From Halovenus amylolytica (GTDB taxonomy: Archaea; Halobacteriota; Halobacteria; Halobacteriales; Haloarculaceae), in assembly GCA_004015825.1 (NCBI GenBank), contig SAYS01000029.1, positions 1-36,638 of the forward strand: 36,638 nucleotides of DNA, given 5' to 3'. A program made the translations under genes and the position numbers. Under the pieces are notes generated by a model. That model did no database searches. It was not told where the DNA came from and saw only the letters and a list, made by a program, of their open reading frames with translations. Below, piece after piece: positions 9,006-17,177 of this stretch. The first letter of the stretch is position 1; every line of letters begins with the position of its first letter.

Positions 9006-9252
9006 GACCGACCAGTGCTTTCTGCTCCCCTATCGGAGTGTGGGTTCTTCCAGAGAATCGAGGGATATAAACCAGCTCGTGGACATCCGCCCAGCTCCGA
9101 CCGCTCTGAGTTTAGCCACAGACCACTTCTCTGTGCGCAGTCGACTGTCGATACGGCGCTCCTGGTCGTTTCCACCCGGTGAACCTGCTCATTTCCATCT
9201 CGTGGGAAATGCCAGTCAAACTATACGACTCCGCCGGCAATCTTTCGGTGGC

Positions 9253-9696
9253 ATGGATTTCGACGAGTTCACCGGCGAGATACAGCACAGACTGGAACTA
9301 CCTGGAACCGGCGAGTCGGTGCGGTCGATACGAGCGACACTGATGACGCTCGGGCAGCGAATCCCCGAGGGGAACGCGGAGGACCTCGCTGCATCTCTCC
9401 CGATGGAGATCAAGTGGTATATGACCGGCGCGGTTCAGGACCACGGCCAACGTTTCGACTGGAGTGAGTTCGTCGAGCGCGTGAGTGAGATCGAGGGAGG
9501 AGACCCAAGGGACGCAGCCTACCACGCCCGAGTTATTCTCGACCTCGTCCACACGGTTGTCCCCGAGTCCGACTTCCGAGAGCTCCGCGGTCAACTCCCC
9601 GAAAGCGAGGACGACGAGAACTGGCGCAAACTTTTCGAAGTCGTCGACGCTGGTGGATGGAGCAACAACGACGACGCACCGAGTAGTGATAGCTAG
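9253..9696 (+). CDS. DUF2267 domain protein
   Basis: 147 residues beginning MDFDEFTGEIQHRLELPGTG, with a repeated pattern (helical bundle, about 65 residues each) typical of DUF2267. The segments RATLMTLGQRIPEGNAEDLA and LPMEIKWYMTG are diagnostic. Function is unknown; in bacteria the family is frequently found near stress genes. The frame extends upstream to 9040, but that part is low-complexity and unlike the family. A TATA-like AAACTATAC near 9217-9225 fits a leaderless start at 9253. The gene is followed by a hairpin and then hsp20. Confidence 0.85.
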   Translation: MDFDEFTGEIQHRLELPGTGESVRSIRATLMTLGQRIPEGNAEDLAASLPMEIKWYMTGAVQDHGQRFDWSEFVERVSEIEGGDPRDAAYHARVILDLVHTVVPESDFRELRGQLPESEDDENWRKLFEVVDAGGWSNNDDAPSSDS

Positions 9697-9719
9697 CAGT
9701 TCGAAGCTGTGAATTGGTG

Positions 9720-9739
9720 GCTGATCGCAGACGATCAGC
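9720..9739. terminator. Perfect 8-bp inverted repeat between DUF2267 gene and hsp20
   Basis: GCTGATCG, a CAGA loop, then CGATCAGC. It could be a terminator for the DUF2267 gene. It also sits immediately upstream of the AT-rich hsp20 promoter (CTTAAATTC near 9747), so an operator role is equally possible. Confidence 0.45.
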
Positions 9740-9828
9740 TGCCATACTTAAATTCTAGTTAATTTTCTCACATTTTGGCAATTACCAGTCGACGTTTTGG
9801 GTCTGCCGGACGAAACTGGGACTGCACC

Positions 9829-10278
9829 ATGTCCAAACGACCAAACCCATTTAACGAACTCGAACAGCTTTTCGAGCAGATGCAACAGAACTTCCAGGAG
9901 GCGGCTGAAATGTGGCGACCCGAATCGGCTCGGACTAACCTTCCCGGAGCCGGGTCGGTGCAGATAGACCTGGAGGAGACGGAGGACACGCTCGTGTTGA
10001 CAGCCGATCTGCCCGGATTCACCAGGGAGGATATCGATCTTAGTGTGAAAGACAGGATGCTCCGCCTGGACGCGACACACGAAGAGGAATCCGAGGAGGA
10101 AAGAGAGGGCGAATACCTCCGGCGGGAGCGCCAGCGTGCGTCTGTTTCCCGGTCGATCACGCTACCAGAAACGGTCGACACGGATGCTGTCTCGGCGACC
10201 TACCAGAACGGCGTGTTGACAGTCGAAATGGACAAACGCGAACCCGAAACCGAGGAGACTGAAATCGAAATCAGCTAG
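9829..10278 (+). CDS. Hsp20 / alpha-crystallin small heat-shock protein
   Basis: An ATP-independent holdase chaperone of 149 residues. An N-terminal amphipathic region (about 1-40) precedes the alpha-crystallin domain (about 45-135), with typical DLPGFTREDIDLSV and NGVLTVEM strands. The C-terminus ends in an I-x-I motif (IEIS) used for oligomer assembly. The frame is open to 9775, but the conserved start MSKRPNPFNELEQLF is at 9829. That leaves a leader of about 50 bases after the TATA-like box near 9747, unlike the leaderless neighbours. Confidence 0.95.
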   Translation: MSKRPNPFNELEQLFEQMQQNFQEAAEMWRPESARTNLPGAGSVQIDLEETEDTLVLTADLPGFTREDIDLSVKDRMLRLDATHEEESEEEREGEYLRRERQRASVSRSITLPETVDTDAVSATYQNGVLTVEMDKREPETEETEIEIS

Positions 10279-10377
10279 GCTGGACGTGGTCGGACAGTGG
10301 CCCACCTACCCTTAGCAGCTACCTATTTTCGAGATGAAGCAGGATTAGTACTTTCAGGTGGGACAATGGGCGTCTCC

Positions 10378-10510
10378 TCATACTGGTGGCTGTACATTCG
10401 GACAAATATTCGACCACCGTGAGAACGAGTGCTCAGTTGGATCGCCTCGCGTTGTTCGACTCACTCCCGTCGGGTCGACATTCGTTCATTTCGTACAGCC
10501 ACCAGTATCA
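10378..10510. repeat. Type-1 palindromic element, long form (copy A)
   Basis: Element 10381-10507 (127 bp) has perfect inverted ends TACTGGTGGCTGTAC and GTACAGCCACCAGTA. It is flanked by TCA at 10378-10380 and TCA at 10508-10510. The interior carries a second inverted match (ATTCGACC/GTCGACAT) around a GAGAACGAG core. It lies between hsp20 and the regulator gene and accounts for most of the 329-base gap. Peptides translated from it recur at the other copies and are not genes. Confidence 0.85.
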
Positions 10511-10576
10511 TTTCGATTGGTCTTCAGGCGAATCGAGCCACTCACGTACCAGTTAATCGAAACTGCCGGGGTGTAG

Positions 10577-10585
10577 TTTATTCTA
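10577..10585 (+). promoter_or_regulatory. TATA-like box of the winged-helix regulator
   Basis: TTTATTCTA centred 27 bases before the ATG at 10608, predicting a leaderless transcript. Confidence 0.5.
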
Positions 10586-10607
10586 CGGTGCGTGTGAACT
10601 CTCACAT

Positions 10608-11051
10608 ATGTCTCAGCCTCCGGTGAGATTCAGCGCTGACGCGAGCACTGAGCAGTTTATCCAGCCACCGACAGGCATCACCGACGAAGCGGTTATTCAG
10701 GATATCCTCGACGCACTCCACGACGAGGACTGCCGGGCTATTCTGCAGTCGACAACCGAGGAGAGACTCTCCGCAAAAGAGATTTCTCGCCGGTGTGAAC
10801 TGCCACTTTCGACGACGTATCGCAAACTCGATACCCTTACCGAGACAGGGTTGCTCGAAGAAGGCATCCGTCTCTGCCAGACCGGGAACCACGCGACCGA
10901 GTACGCCCGAGTGGTCGTGAACGTTCAGATCTCGTTCGATGACTGTGGACAGCTGAAACTTTGGCTTTCACGCGACAGTAGCGGAGCGCAGTCTATCCCA
11001 CCGGTGACGAGAGTAATCTACGAACCACGCAGAGGGACCGACACCGACTGA
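10608..11051 (+). CDS. Winged-helix transcriptional regulator (ArsR-like, haloarchaeal type)
   Basis: A 147-residue DNA-binding protein. The helix-turn-helix is RLSAKEISRRCELPLSTTYR (about 49-68), followed by the second helix KLDTLTETGLLEEG and a wing. The C-terminal third is beta-rich (VVVNVQISFDDCGQLKLWL), as in the haloarchaeal HTH_20/ArsR-like family. There is no obvious metal-binding cysteine pair. The MgtC-like membrane protein starts 15 bases downstream, so the two are probably one transcript and the regulator may control that gene. Confidence 0.85.
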   Translation: MSQPPVRFSADASTEQFIQPPTGITDEAVIQDILDALHDEDCRAILQSTTEERLSAKEISRRCELPLSTTYRKLDTLTETGLLEEGIRLCQTGNHATEYARVVVNVQISFDDCGQLKLWLSRDSSGAQSIPPVTRVIYEPRRGTDTD

Positions 11052-11066
11052 CAAGAATACACTGGT

Positions 11067-12317
11067 ATGGTTGACCCAGCTACAGATCCGATCCTGCAAG
11101 TCGTCTTGCGTGTCGCTGTAGCGTTCGGTATCGGTGCCCTGATCGGACTCGAACGGGAACGGAGTGACTCGGCCGGATTGTTCGCAGGCAGCCGGACGTT
11201 TCCACTCTTCGGACTCTTTGGAGCGCTGGTACAGGCGTTCTTTCCAGCCATGTTTCCTGTTGCGCTCGTCAGTATCGCAGTTCCACTGACTGTCGCCTAC
11301 GCAGGAAAAATCTGGAAGACAGGCTCTTTCGGGCTTACGACGGTGACCGCTGCACTCCTCACTGTTATCCTCGGTGCACTGACGGTCCACTCCGAAACCG
11401 GACTCGTGCTCGCGATCATTATTGGCGGCGTCATGACAATTATCCTCTCCGCAAAGTCGTCGATTCACGCATTCGTGGATCGCATCGAAGAAGACGAGCG
11501 CCGTGCATCTATCAAATTCATCCTGATCGTGTTCGTGATCTTTCCGCTACTCCCAGACCGCGAGATAGATGCGCTGCTTGGCCTCAATCCACGGTTCATC
11601 TGGCTGATGGTCGTCTTCGTCACCGGATTGAGTTTCGCCGCCTACATCCTGAGTCGAATCGTGGGAACCGAACGCGGAATCGCTCTCACTGGAGTTGTCG
11701 GTGGATTCATCTCCTCGACAGCAACGTCCGTCTCGATGGCCGAACAGACCTCGGAGACGCCCTCACTCTACCAGATCTGTGGGTTTTCTATCGTCGTCGC
11801 CTCGATCGTGATGTTTCCCCGGGCGACTGTCGAGGTCGCGGCTGTCAACCCGGAACTCCTCCCCCACGTTGTTGTCCCCCTCGGGGCAATGACTGGGACG
11901 GGGATCCTCGCTGCGGGAGTTCTGTACTGGTGGTCGACCACCAAATCAACCGTAGATACGGATATCACGAACCCATTCCGGTTACAACCGGCGCTGCTTT
12001 TCGGCGCAATCTTCGCAGTTGTCCTGCTGGTGTCCGAATCAGCCCACACCTGGGTCGGTCCGTCAGGTGTCTATGTGACTGCATTCGTCTCGGGACTTGC
12101 CGACGTCGATGCGATCACGCTCACACTGAGCAAACTCGCAGCCGACGACGCTATTTCGGTAGACGTTGCAACGACGGGCATCATAATCGGTGCGATCTCG
12201 AATACGCTCGTCAAGGCTGCGCTCGTCTGGATACTCGGGACGAGAGAACTCGCAAAACTAGTCACTGTCGTGCTGGTCGCTGTCTCGGCTGTCGGTCTCC
12301 TGTTCGTTTTTCTGTGA
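11067..12317 (+). CDS. MgtC/SapB-DUF4010 membrane protein
   Basis: A 416-residue polytopic membrane protein. The N-terminal part (about 10-140) has the MgtC signature GIGALIGLERERSD followed by GSRTFPLFGLFGAL. The remainder is a DUF4010-type block of about seven further membrane segments. MgtC proteins are linked to magnesium limitation and membrane energy control; the role of the DUF4010 part is unknown. The gene follows the winged-helix regulator by 15 bases without its own clear promoter. Confidence 0.87.
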   Translation: MVDPATDPILQVVLRVAVAFGIGALIGLERERSDSAGLFAGSRTFPLFGLFGALVQAFFPAMFPVALVSIAVPLTVAYAGKIWKTGSFGLTTVTAALLTVILGALTVHSETGLVLAIIIGGVMTIILSAKSSIHAFVDRIEEDERRASIKFILIVFVIFPLLPDREIDALLGLNPRFIWLMVVFVTGLSFAAYILSRIVGTERGIALTGVVGGFISSTATSVSMAEQTSETPSLYQICGFSIVVASIVMFPRATVEVAAVNPELLPHVVVPLGAMTGTGILAAGVLYWWSTTKSTVDTDITNPFRLQPALLFGAIFAVVLLVSESAHTWVGPSGVYVTAFVSGLADVDAITLTLSKLAADDAISVDVATTGIIIGAISNTLVKAALVWILGTRELAKLVTVVLVAVSAVGLLFVFL

Positions 12318-12387
12318 ACGTGTTTCGGTGATGTCCAGCGGTCAATCCAATCTTCCGATTTTTGGAGTCCGATAACAGCCACCACGG

Positions 12388-12396
12388 TTTATTTCC
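12388..12396 (+). promoter_or_regulatory. TATA-like box of the PPOX-family gene
   Basis: TTTATTTCC centred about 27 bases before the ATG at 12418; leaderless spacing. Confidence 0.5.
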
Positions 12397-12417
12397 GTTC
12401 CAGCCATCATATTAACT

Positions 12418-12852
12418 ATGCCACAGGACAGACCGATCACGATGACAGACGAACAGCGAGACGAATTTCTTGGTAACGGGGGGACTGGCGTCCTCTCGCT
12501 CTCGGCTGGCGAGGATTCACCACATTCGGTGCCAGTCTCATATGGCTACGATTCGTCGACTGAAACGTTCTATTTCCGGTTAGCTGTTGGGGCGGATAGT
12601 TCGAAAGCGGATGCAGAGGACAGCCACGTCTCCTTCGTGACATACGACGAAACCGACGAAGGATGGCAAAGCGTCGTCGCCCAGGGCCAGCTCGAAGGTG
12701 TCGAAAGCGAGGGTATCGAGGTCGAAACACTGGCAGGACTCGACCGTGTTGATATTCCACTCGTCGATATTTTCGAGGGGCCGATCCGGGAGATCTCCTT
12801 CGAGTTCTATCGCCTCGTCCCGGACGAACTGACTGGACGGGTCGAAGCGTAG
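12418..12852 (+). CDS. Pyridoxamine 5'-phosphate oxidase family (FMN-binding) protein
   Basis: 144 residues of the split-barrel flavin-binding fold. The N-terminus MTDEQRDEFLGNGGTGVLSL and the strand SVPVSYGYDSSTETFYFR are typical of haloarchaeal PPOX-family proteins. The family binds FMN or F420 and reduces small molecules or senses heme. True pyridoxamine phosphate oxidase activity is unlikely at this size. Small PPOX proteins are common in hypoxia and stress regulons. It is convergent with the membrane-protein gene ending at 12893. Confidence 0.87.
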   Translation: MPQDRPITMTDEQRDEFLGNGGTGVLSLSAGEDSPHSVPVSYGYDSSTETFYFRLAVGADSSKADAEDSHVSFVTYDETDEGWQSVVAQGQLEGVESEGIEVETLAGLDRVDIPLVDIFEGPIREISFEFYRLVPDELTGRVEA

Positions 12853-12892
12853 CCAGAGTCAGCGGTGTGTCGCTACCGAGTACAGTTTTTCC

Positions 12893-13591
12893 TCATCTGC
12901 GTTGTACGAATCCAAGACCGACTGCCATCACCAGTGAACCGATAGTAGTGACGACCAGAGTGGCGAGGAGGAGTGTCTCGGCAATCTCTGGTGATTGGCT
13001 GGTAATGGGGACGAAGAGACGAAAATCGACGAGGACGACGAGCGTCGCGCCGACGACATCGAAACAGAGGTCGTACGCAGTGTCTCGCCAGCCGTAGTGA
13101 ACGAGGATCGGCTCGATGTCGAACCACTCTCCGACTTCGCGAGCGACCAGTTCGATGATCTCCCAGAACACACCAATCCAGAGGGTACCTAGAACCGTTA
13201 CCATCCCAGTAGCTGTGGCAGAGAGATTGAGCGCAGACGAGTGCGTACCGACGACAACGAGGGAAGCGTAGATTACCGCTGCGATGAACGCCGCGGACAG
13301 CGTATGTGTCAGATGGTCCCACCACCAGATCTGTTCGTACAACCCGACCATCCCGAGTGAGTGGAGGAAGCCGGCTGCTGCGATCCACAGCGGGAGCGCT
13401 GGGTCGATGTCGACCGGTTGCCCGGAGGGTGGGACTGGCCCAAACCCGAGGGTCAGCGGGAGGACGACAGCAACGATCGAGACACCTGCGTTCACTGCCG
13501 TGGCGGTGTCCCGTCGGTGCAGGCCGATAGATAGGATGATGAAGATCCCAGCAGTGAGTGCCACCACACCGGCGTATGCAGCTTCGTGCAC
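12893..13591 (-). CDS. DUF2238 (YjdF)-like membrane protein
   Basis: 232 residues with about six membrane segments. The conserved features are WDHLTHTLSA, FWEIIELVAREVGEWF and DTAYDLCFDVVGA, a His/Glu/Asp pattern typical of YjdF/DUF2238 proteins. It suggests a membrane-embedded metal site. Function is unknown. The start codon is GTG at 13591, with no ATG in frame upstream. The next gene upstream runs in the same direction, 101 bases away. Confidence 0.75.
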   Translation of the reverse strand: MHEAAYAGVVALTAGIFIILSIGLHRRDTATAVNAGVSIVAVVLPLTLGFGPVPPSGQPVDIDPALPLWIAAAGFLHSLGMVGLYEQIWWWDHLTHTLSAAFIAAVIYASLVVVGTHSSALNLSATATGMVTVLGTLWIGVFWEIIELVAREVGEWFDIEPILVHYGWRDTAYDLCFDVVGATLVVLVDFRLFVPITSQSPEIAETLLLATLVVTTIGSLVMAVGLGFVQRR

Positions 13592-13692
13592 AATCTGTTA
13601 CACCGTACTACAGAGTGACACGGGATAGATGTGAGTCTTCTGCCGGTCTGTCACATTCGGCCCCTATCTAGCTACAATTGGTCCAACAGTTA

Positions 13693-14301
13693 CTATTGCC
13701 CTTCGAGATATCGAGCCGGGAGGAGCGGGTGCACAGGAGGGGGGAGGAGTGCAACGATTGCTGTCGCGATCGTGGGCAGAACACGTCGAACCACCGTGTA
13801 CGTTCCTGCAACCAGTACTGCCAGCGCGACGATCACCTGGAACGGTCCATCGACGACGGTGAACAGAAACCCACCCAGGACAGCAGACGCGATGAAGTCC
13901 TCCGGGGCACCATCGTAGCGCACCCACCGACGTGGGTGAATCCACCGGTCCGAGTAGTGATTGTAGACGGCCCGGTTTGATCTCCCTTCCCACGGCCGCA
14001 GTTCCAACCCCCCGCCGAGACTATCTGCCAGGCAGTGGACGCTTGCGCCGAGGAGGAGAACGGCCGCTGCAATCGTCACTGGTCCTGGCACTACGAACGC
14101 TGCGAGGACCGCTGGGACGGTGGACAGAGAGTAGTAGACCGGATAATGCAGCGACTTCCGGTGACCGCTGTAGAGATCCAGGTCGGGGAGGATGCCACCG
14201 ACGAAGCCAGCGAGAAGCGCCTGGGTAGCGAACTCCGGAGCAAGGAGTGCAAATGGCAAGGCCAGTACCATCCCCACCAGAGCGTGCGTCGGGAGCATCA
14301 T
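13693..14301 (-). CDS. Membrane-bound metal-dependent hydrolase (DUF457/YdjM-like)
   Basis: 202 residues, with about four to five membrane segments and conserved polar residues at membrane edges: THALVG near residue 5, GGILPDLDLYSGHRKSLHYP (about 35-54) and SVHCLADSLGGGLELRPW. This His/Asp pattern defines the DUF457/LexA-regulated inner-membrane hydrolase family. The reaction is not established. Two consecutive ATGs exist (14301 and 14298). A TATA-like CGATATATTG near 14331-14340 (minus strand) fits a near-leaderless start. Upstream lie the interlocked type-2 palindromic elements. Confidence 0.8.
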   Translation of the reverse strand: MMLPTHALVGMVLALPFALLAPEFATQALLAGFVGGILPDLDLYSGHRKSLHYPVYYSLSTVPAVLAAFVVPGPVTIAAAVLLLGASVHCLADSLGGGLELRPWEGRSNRAVYNHYSDRWIHPRRWVRYDGAPEDFIASAVLGGFLFTVVDGPFQVIVALAVLVAGTYTVVRRVLPTIATAIVALLPPPVHPLLPARYLEGQ

Positions 14302-14391
14302 GTTATTATATCAAGGGCCTGGAGTAGGTTCAATATATCGGCCGAGAGTCTACCAGGGACGGCCAACTAACTGCCGGACTCCAGACCGGTC

Positions 14392-14558
14392 TCATAGTGA
14401 TTATTACGAGTCTGTCCCGCCGAATGAAGAGATACCCACGCTTTCATAGTGATTACTGCGGTTATTTTCGTGATCAGGCCGCAGATTTCGATGCGTCGAG
14501 GTGTGTAACACACGTTTCCGGTTTCGACGGCGGGACAGACTCGCAGTAATCACTATCA
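14392..14558. repeat. Type-2 palindromic element, copy 2a
   Basis: Element 14395-14555 (161 bp) has 28-bp inverted ends with two mismatches. The left end begins TAGTGATTATTACGAG and continues TCTGTCCCGCCG; the right end is its complement. It is flanked by TCA at 14392-14394 and TCA at 14556-14558. It overlaps, rather than contains, copy 2b. There is no ORF. Confidence 0.8.
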
Positions 14559-14617
14559 GAGTCGGAGCAGCCTGGGTTTCGTGGCCGTGTCGACAAATAC
14601 CGCAATAATCAGTATCA
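14444..14617. repeat. Type-2-related palindromic element, copy 2b, ending on a stop codon
   Basis: Left end TAGTGATTACTGCGGT (from 14447) and right end, read inverted, TACTGATTATTGCGGT (to 14614) define a 168-bp element flanked by TCA at 14444-14446 and 14615-14617. The right TCA is the complement of the TGA stop codon of the second UspA gene. The ends are less alike than in copy 2a, suggesting an older insertion. Confidence 0.65.
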
Positions 14618-15493
14618 ACCCATCGTCAGGACAGGCACACTTGATCGTCGAACCACTCTGGCAGTCGTACTGCCGAGAAAGTGATCGTCGACGGCGCTCA
14701 CTCCACGAGTCCCCATCGCGACTAGATCAGCCTCTGAACCACTCACATACTGGAGAATTTCGTCCTCGGGGACGCCGCGGAGGATCGACGTCGTGACCGG
14801 CAGATTCCGCTCGCGTGCCATCTCTGCGATCGTTTCGACCGCGTTCTGCCCGCCCTGCTTGAGTATCCCAACTATACTCCGCGGGGTGTCCTCGAATCCG
14901 TACGTCGTCGTATCGACCACGTACACAACTCGGATATCAGCCCCATATCGCGCCGCGATCGTCACAGCCTGTTCGGCGGCTCTCTCCGCAACGTCACTCC
15001 CGTCTGTCGGGATTACGATTTCATCGTACATTCCGTACCCTGACTCGGGAAGGGGGCCGGTCTCTCCGAGTGCGACTGTCAACACCGGGACCGGTGCCCT
15101 GGTGAGTACCCGCTGTGTCGTGCTGCCGAGGTGGTGGGTCTGTGGTTCTGTCCTCCCCCGAGTCCCCATCACTACCACGTCCATACCCTCCTCGCTGACG
15201 TAATCGAGGATGGCCGGCTCTGGAACGCCCTCCCGGATCTCTCGGACGACGTCGACACCAATTTCGTCTGCTCGGTCCTGAATCTCCACCGTGGCTGCGT
15301 GGCCCTGTTCCATGATCTGCTCGCGGATTTCTTCGTGGTCTTCCGCCGGAATTTCAGCCGATTCCAGCCGTGTATCGACAACGTACAGCGCGTGGATCGT
15401 CGCGTCGAAAGCCCGGGCGAGGTCGAGTGCCCGGACGATGGCAGCTTCTGTGCCCGCTCTCCCGTCAGTCGGCACGAGGATGTCGTTGTACAT
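14615..15493 (-). CDS. Tandem-domain universal stress protein (UspA family)
   Basis: A 292-residue soluble protein of two Usp domains. The nucleotide-binding loops are MGTRGRTEPQTHHLGS (about 109-124) and MGTRGVSAVDDHFLGS near the C-terminus. Both keep the G-2x-G-9x-G-S spacing. It is clearly diverged from the first tandem Usp at 2952-3857, which has THGR loops, so it is not a recent duplicate. Its stop codon (TGA) coincides with the TCA repeat bordering a palindromic element. It lies 94 bases downstream of the CBS-HPF gene in the same direction. Confidence 0.92.
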   Translation of the reverse strand: MYNDILVPTDGRAGTEAAIVRALDLARAFDATIHALYVVDTRLESAEIPAEDHEEIREQIMEQGHAATVEIQDRADEIGVDVVREIREGVPEPAILDYVSEEGMDVVVMGTRGRTEPQTHHLGSTTQRVLTRAPVPVLTVALGETGPLPESGYGMYDEIVIPTDGSDVAERAAEQAVTIAARYGADIRVVYVVDTTTYGFEDTPRSIVGILKQGGQNAVETIAEMARERNLPVTTSILRGVPEDEILQYVSGSEADLVAMGTRGVSAVDDHFLGSTTARVVRRSSVPVLTMG

Positions 15494-15587
15494 CGTCTGG
15501 AACTATGCGTTCCAAAGACAAGTATGCCCCCCAGTATGCCCAGCAGTCGAAAACAACTGGTAAGAAATCGCAGGCACTCCCACCGTC

Positions 15588-16805
15588 TTACTCTTCTAGC
15601 AACCAGCCGAAGCGTTTCTCCCAGAACTCTTCAGTCGGTGGTTTCTTCGTTCGTCCGTAGGTCTTTTTATCTCTGATCCTGCGTTCGAGCACGTCTCGGG
15701 CTTCGTTGAGTGCGTGGCTCGCGCCGTATCCCTCCCCCGTCGCCATGTACAGTCCACGATCGGTATGGAGTCGGATTCGGGCGAGCAGGAGTGGCACGCC
15801 ACGGCGTTTCTCGTCGTGTTTGTGCAAGTGGATCCGTGCATCGAGGACGGTCATGCCGTAATCCCTGTCGTCAAATTTGTCGATCATGTCCACGACCTTG
15901 TCGTACGTGATGTCATCGAGCAGATCGATCCCGTAGACCTGGACCGCTCTGTTTCCGCCCGCCTCCCAGGTGAGTGAATCGAGCACGTCTGTTTTCGTGA
16001 GGATTCCCACGGGACGCTCCCCATCCGTAACGACTAGCGACGACCCGTCTACTGTGAACATTTCTTCGACCGCAGCTTCCAGCGTTTCGTCCGGCTGAAT
16101 CGTTCGGACAGGCGAGATCATCAGATCCCGAACCGGCAGGTCCAGCATTCGGTCCAGTTCTCCTTCACGGGCACCGAATCCACCGCGGCGTGCACTGCCT
16201 GCACTGCTGGAGATGTCGCCACCGTGGGAGTCGGTTCCGCCCGGGTCGCCACCCTGGCTTTGTTGCGCAGATCTGACCGTAACGTCGGTCACGTCGTAGA
16301 GGCTAAGGATGCCGACAGCTGTCTCATCCTCGACGACAGGGAGGTGAGTTATGCTGTTTTCTCGCAGGAGATTGAGCGCTTTCCCGAATGTCTCGTCGGG
16401 CGTGACCGAAACGAGATTCCTGCTGTATGCGTGTTCCACGCGTGCAGCATCGAGGAAGGATTTGACTGTCTCTAAAATCCCATCCACTGTCACGACGCCG
16501 ATCAGGTCGTCAGTTTCGAACACCGGGAGGATGTGCGAATCGCTGTCGATCATGAGCTGTGCGACCTTGCGAATGTTCTCGTCCGGCGCGAGTCGGGGTA
16601 CGTGCCAGACGAGTGAGCCGAGTTTTTCATCGGGCTGGTGGTGAGAGGTTGCGAGTTGCCGTCTCGTGACGACGCCTTCGAACTCGTCCCCTCGAACGAG
16701 AACCCCCTTGATCGACGGATCGTCGAACGTCCCGACAAGTTTCGATACCCGGGTGTCTGGCGAGAACTCGCGGTACTCCGTCGAGACCGTCTCTTCAATA
16801 TCCAT
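15588..16805 (-). CDS. Four-CBS protein fused to an HPF/RaiA-like ribosome-hibernation domain
   Basis: 405 residues. CBS repeats lie at about 5-55, 65-120, 125-178 and 225-280; the last two are separated by a Gly/Ser-rich linker (181-212). CBS pairs bind adenine nucleotides. The C-terminal part (about 286-380) follows the beta-alpha-beta-beta-beta-alpha order of HPF/RaiA. It has strand LDARIHLHKH, strands VPLLLARIRLHT and GLYMATGEGYG, and helix ASHALNEARDVLERRIRDK. A basic tail follows. Such a domain blocks or dimerises idle ribosomes in bacteria; here it may be gated by AMP/ATP sensed at the CBS repeats (inference). I use the ATG at 16805 because a TATA-like box at 16837-16846 (minus strand) rules out the longer frame from 16838. 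Confidence 0.85.
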   Translation of the reverse strand: MDIEETVSTEYREFSPDTRVSKLVGTFDDPSIKGVLVRGDEFEGVVTRRQLATSHHQPDEKLGSLVWHVPRLAPDENIRKVAQLMIDSDSHILPVFETDDLIGVVTVDGILETVKSFLDAARVEHAYSRNLVSVTPDETFGKALNLLRENSITHLPVVEDETAVGILSLYDVTDVTVRSAQQSQGGDPGGTDSHGGDISSSAGSARRGGFGAREGELDRMLDLPVRDLMISPVRTIQPDETLEAAVEEMFTVDGSSLVVTDGERPVGILTKTDVLDSLTWEAGGNRAVQVYGIDLLDDITYDKVVDMIDKFDDRDYGMTVLDARIHLHKHDEKRRGVPLLLARIRLHTDRGLYMATGEGYGASHALNEARDVLERRIRDKKTYGRTKKPPTEEFWEKRFGWLLEE

Positions 16806-16836
16806 CGTAAATTCCGTATAAAAATTGTGTGTATAC

Positions 16837-16846
16837 AAATAAATAC
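16837..16846 (-). promoter_or_regulatory. TATA-like box of the CBS-HPF gene
   Basis: GTATTTATTT on the minus strand predicts transcription starting near 16814, about nine bases before the ATG at 16805. Confidence 0.45.
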
Positions 16847-16987
16847 TATTGCTCGATTTTCATTTTCCGGGACTTGTCCCGGGTATCACGTCAGTGCCGA
16901 AACCAGTCCACTCGGTATTCTGTGCTACCATTCCACAATCGAACCGATCACCAATCCCGGTGAACGCCGTTTTACTCGCCTCTCCGT

Positions 16988-17071
16988 TGATACTGGTGGC
17001 TGTACATTCGTACGAATATTCGACCCCACGTCGGGTCGAAATTCTTTTATTTCGTACAGCCACCAGTATGA
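16988..17071. repeat. Type-1 palindromic element, short form (copy B)
   Basis: Element 16991-17068 (78 bp) has perfect ends TACTGGTGGCTGTAC and GTACAGCCACCAGTA. A central hairpin TTCGACCC...GGGTCGAA lies between them. It is flanked by TGA at 16988-16990 and TGA at 17069-17071. It lies in the 372-base divergent gap between the CBS-HPF gene and the nicotinate phosphoribosyltransferase gene, where nothing else but promoters was seen. Confidence 0.85.
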
Positions 17072-17177
17072 GGAGCCACCGGAAGGACGCAACTCGCTCT
17101 GGAGACAATCAGTTGGGACAGACACGGTCAGGCATTCCTGACAACAATTCTTTACGATGTGGTGTTGAACTCTAGTC

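Noticed and set aside
10358..10576. Short frame translating palindromic element copy A
   Set aside because: The same peptide phrases recur at copies C and D because the DNA is repeated; the elements are non-coding.
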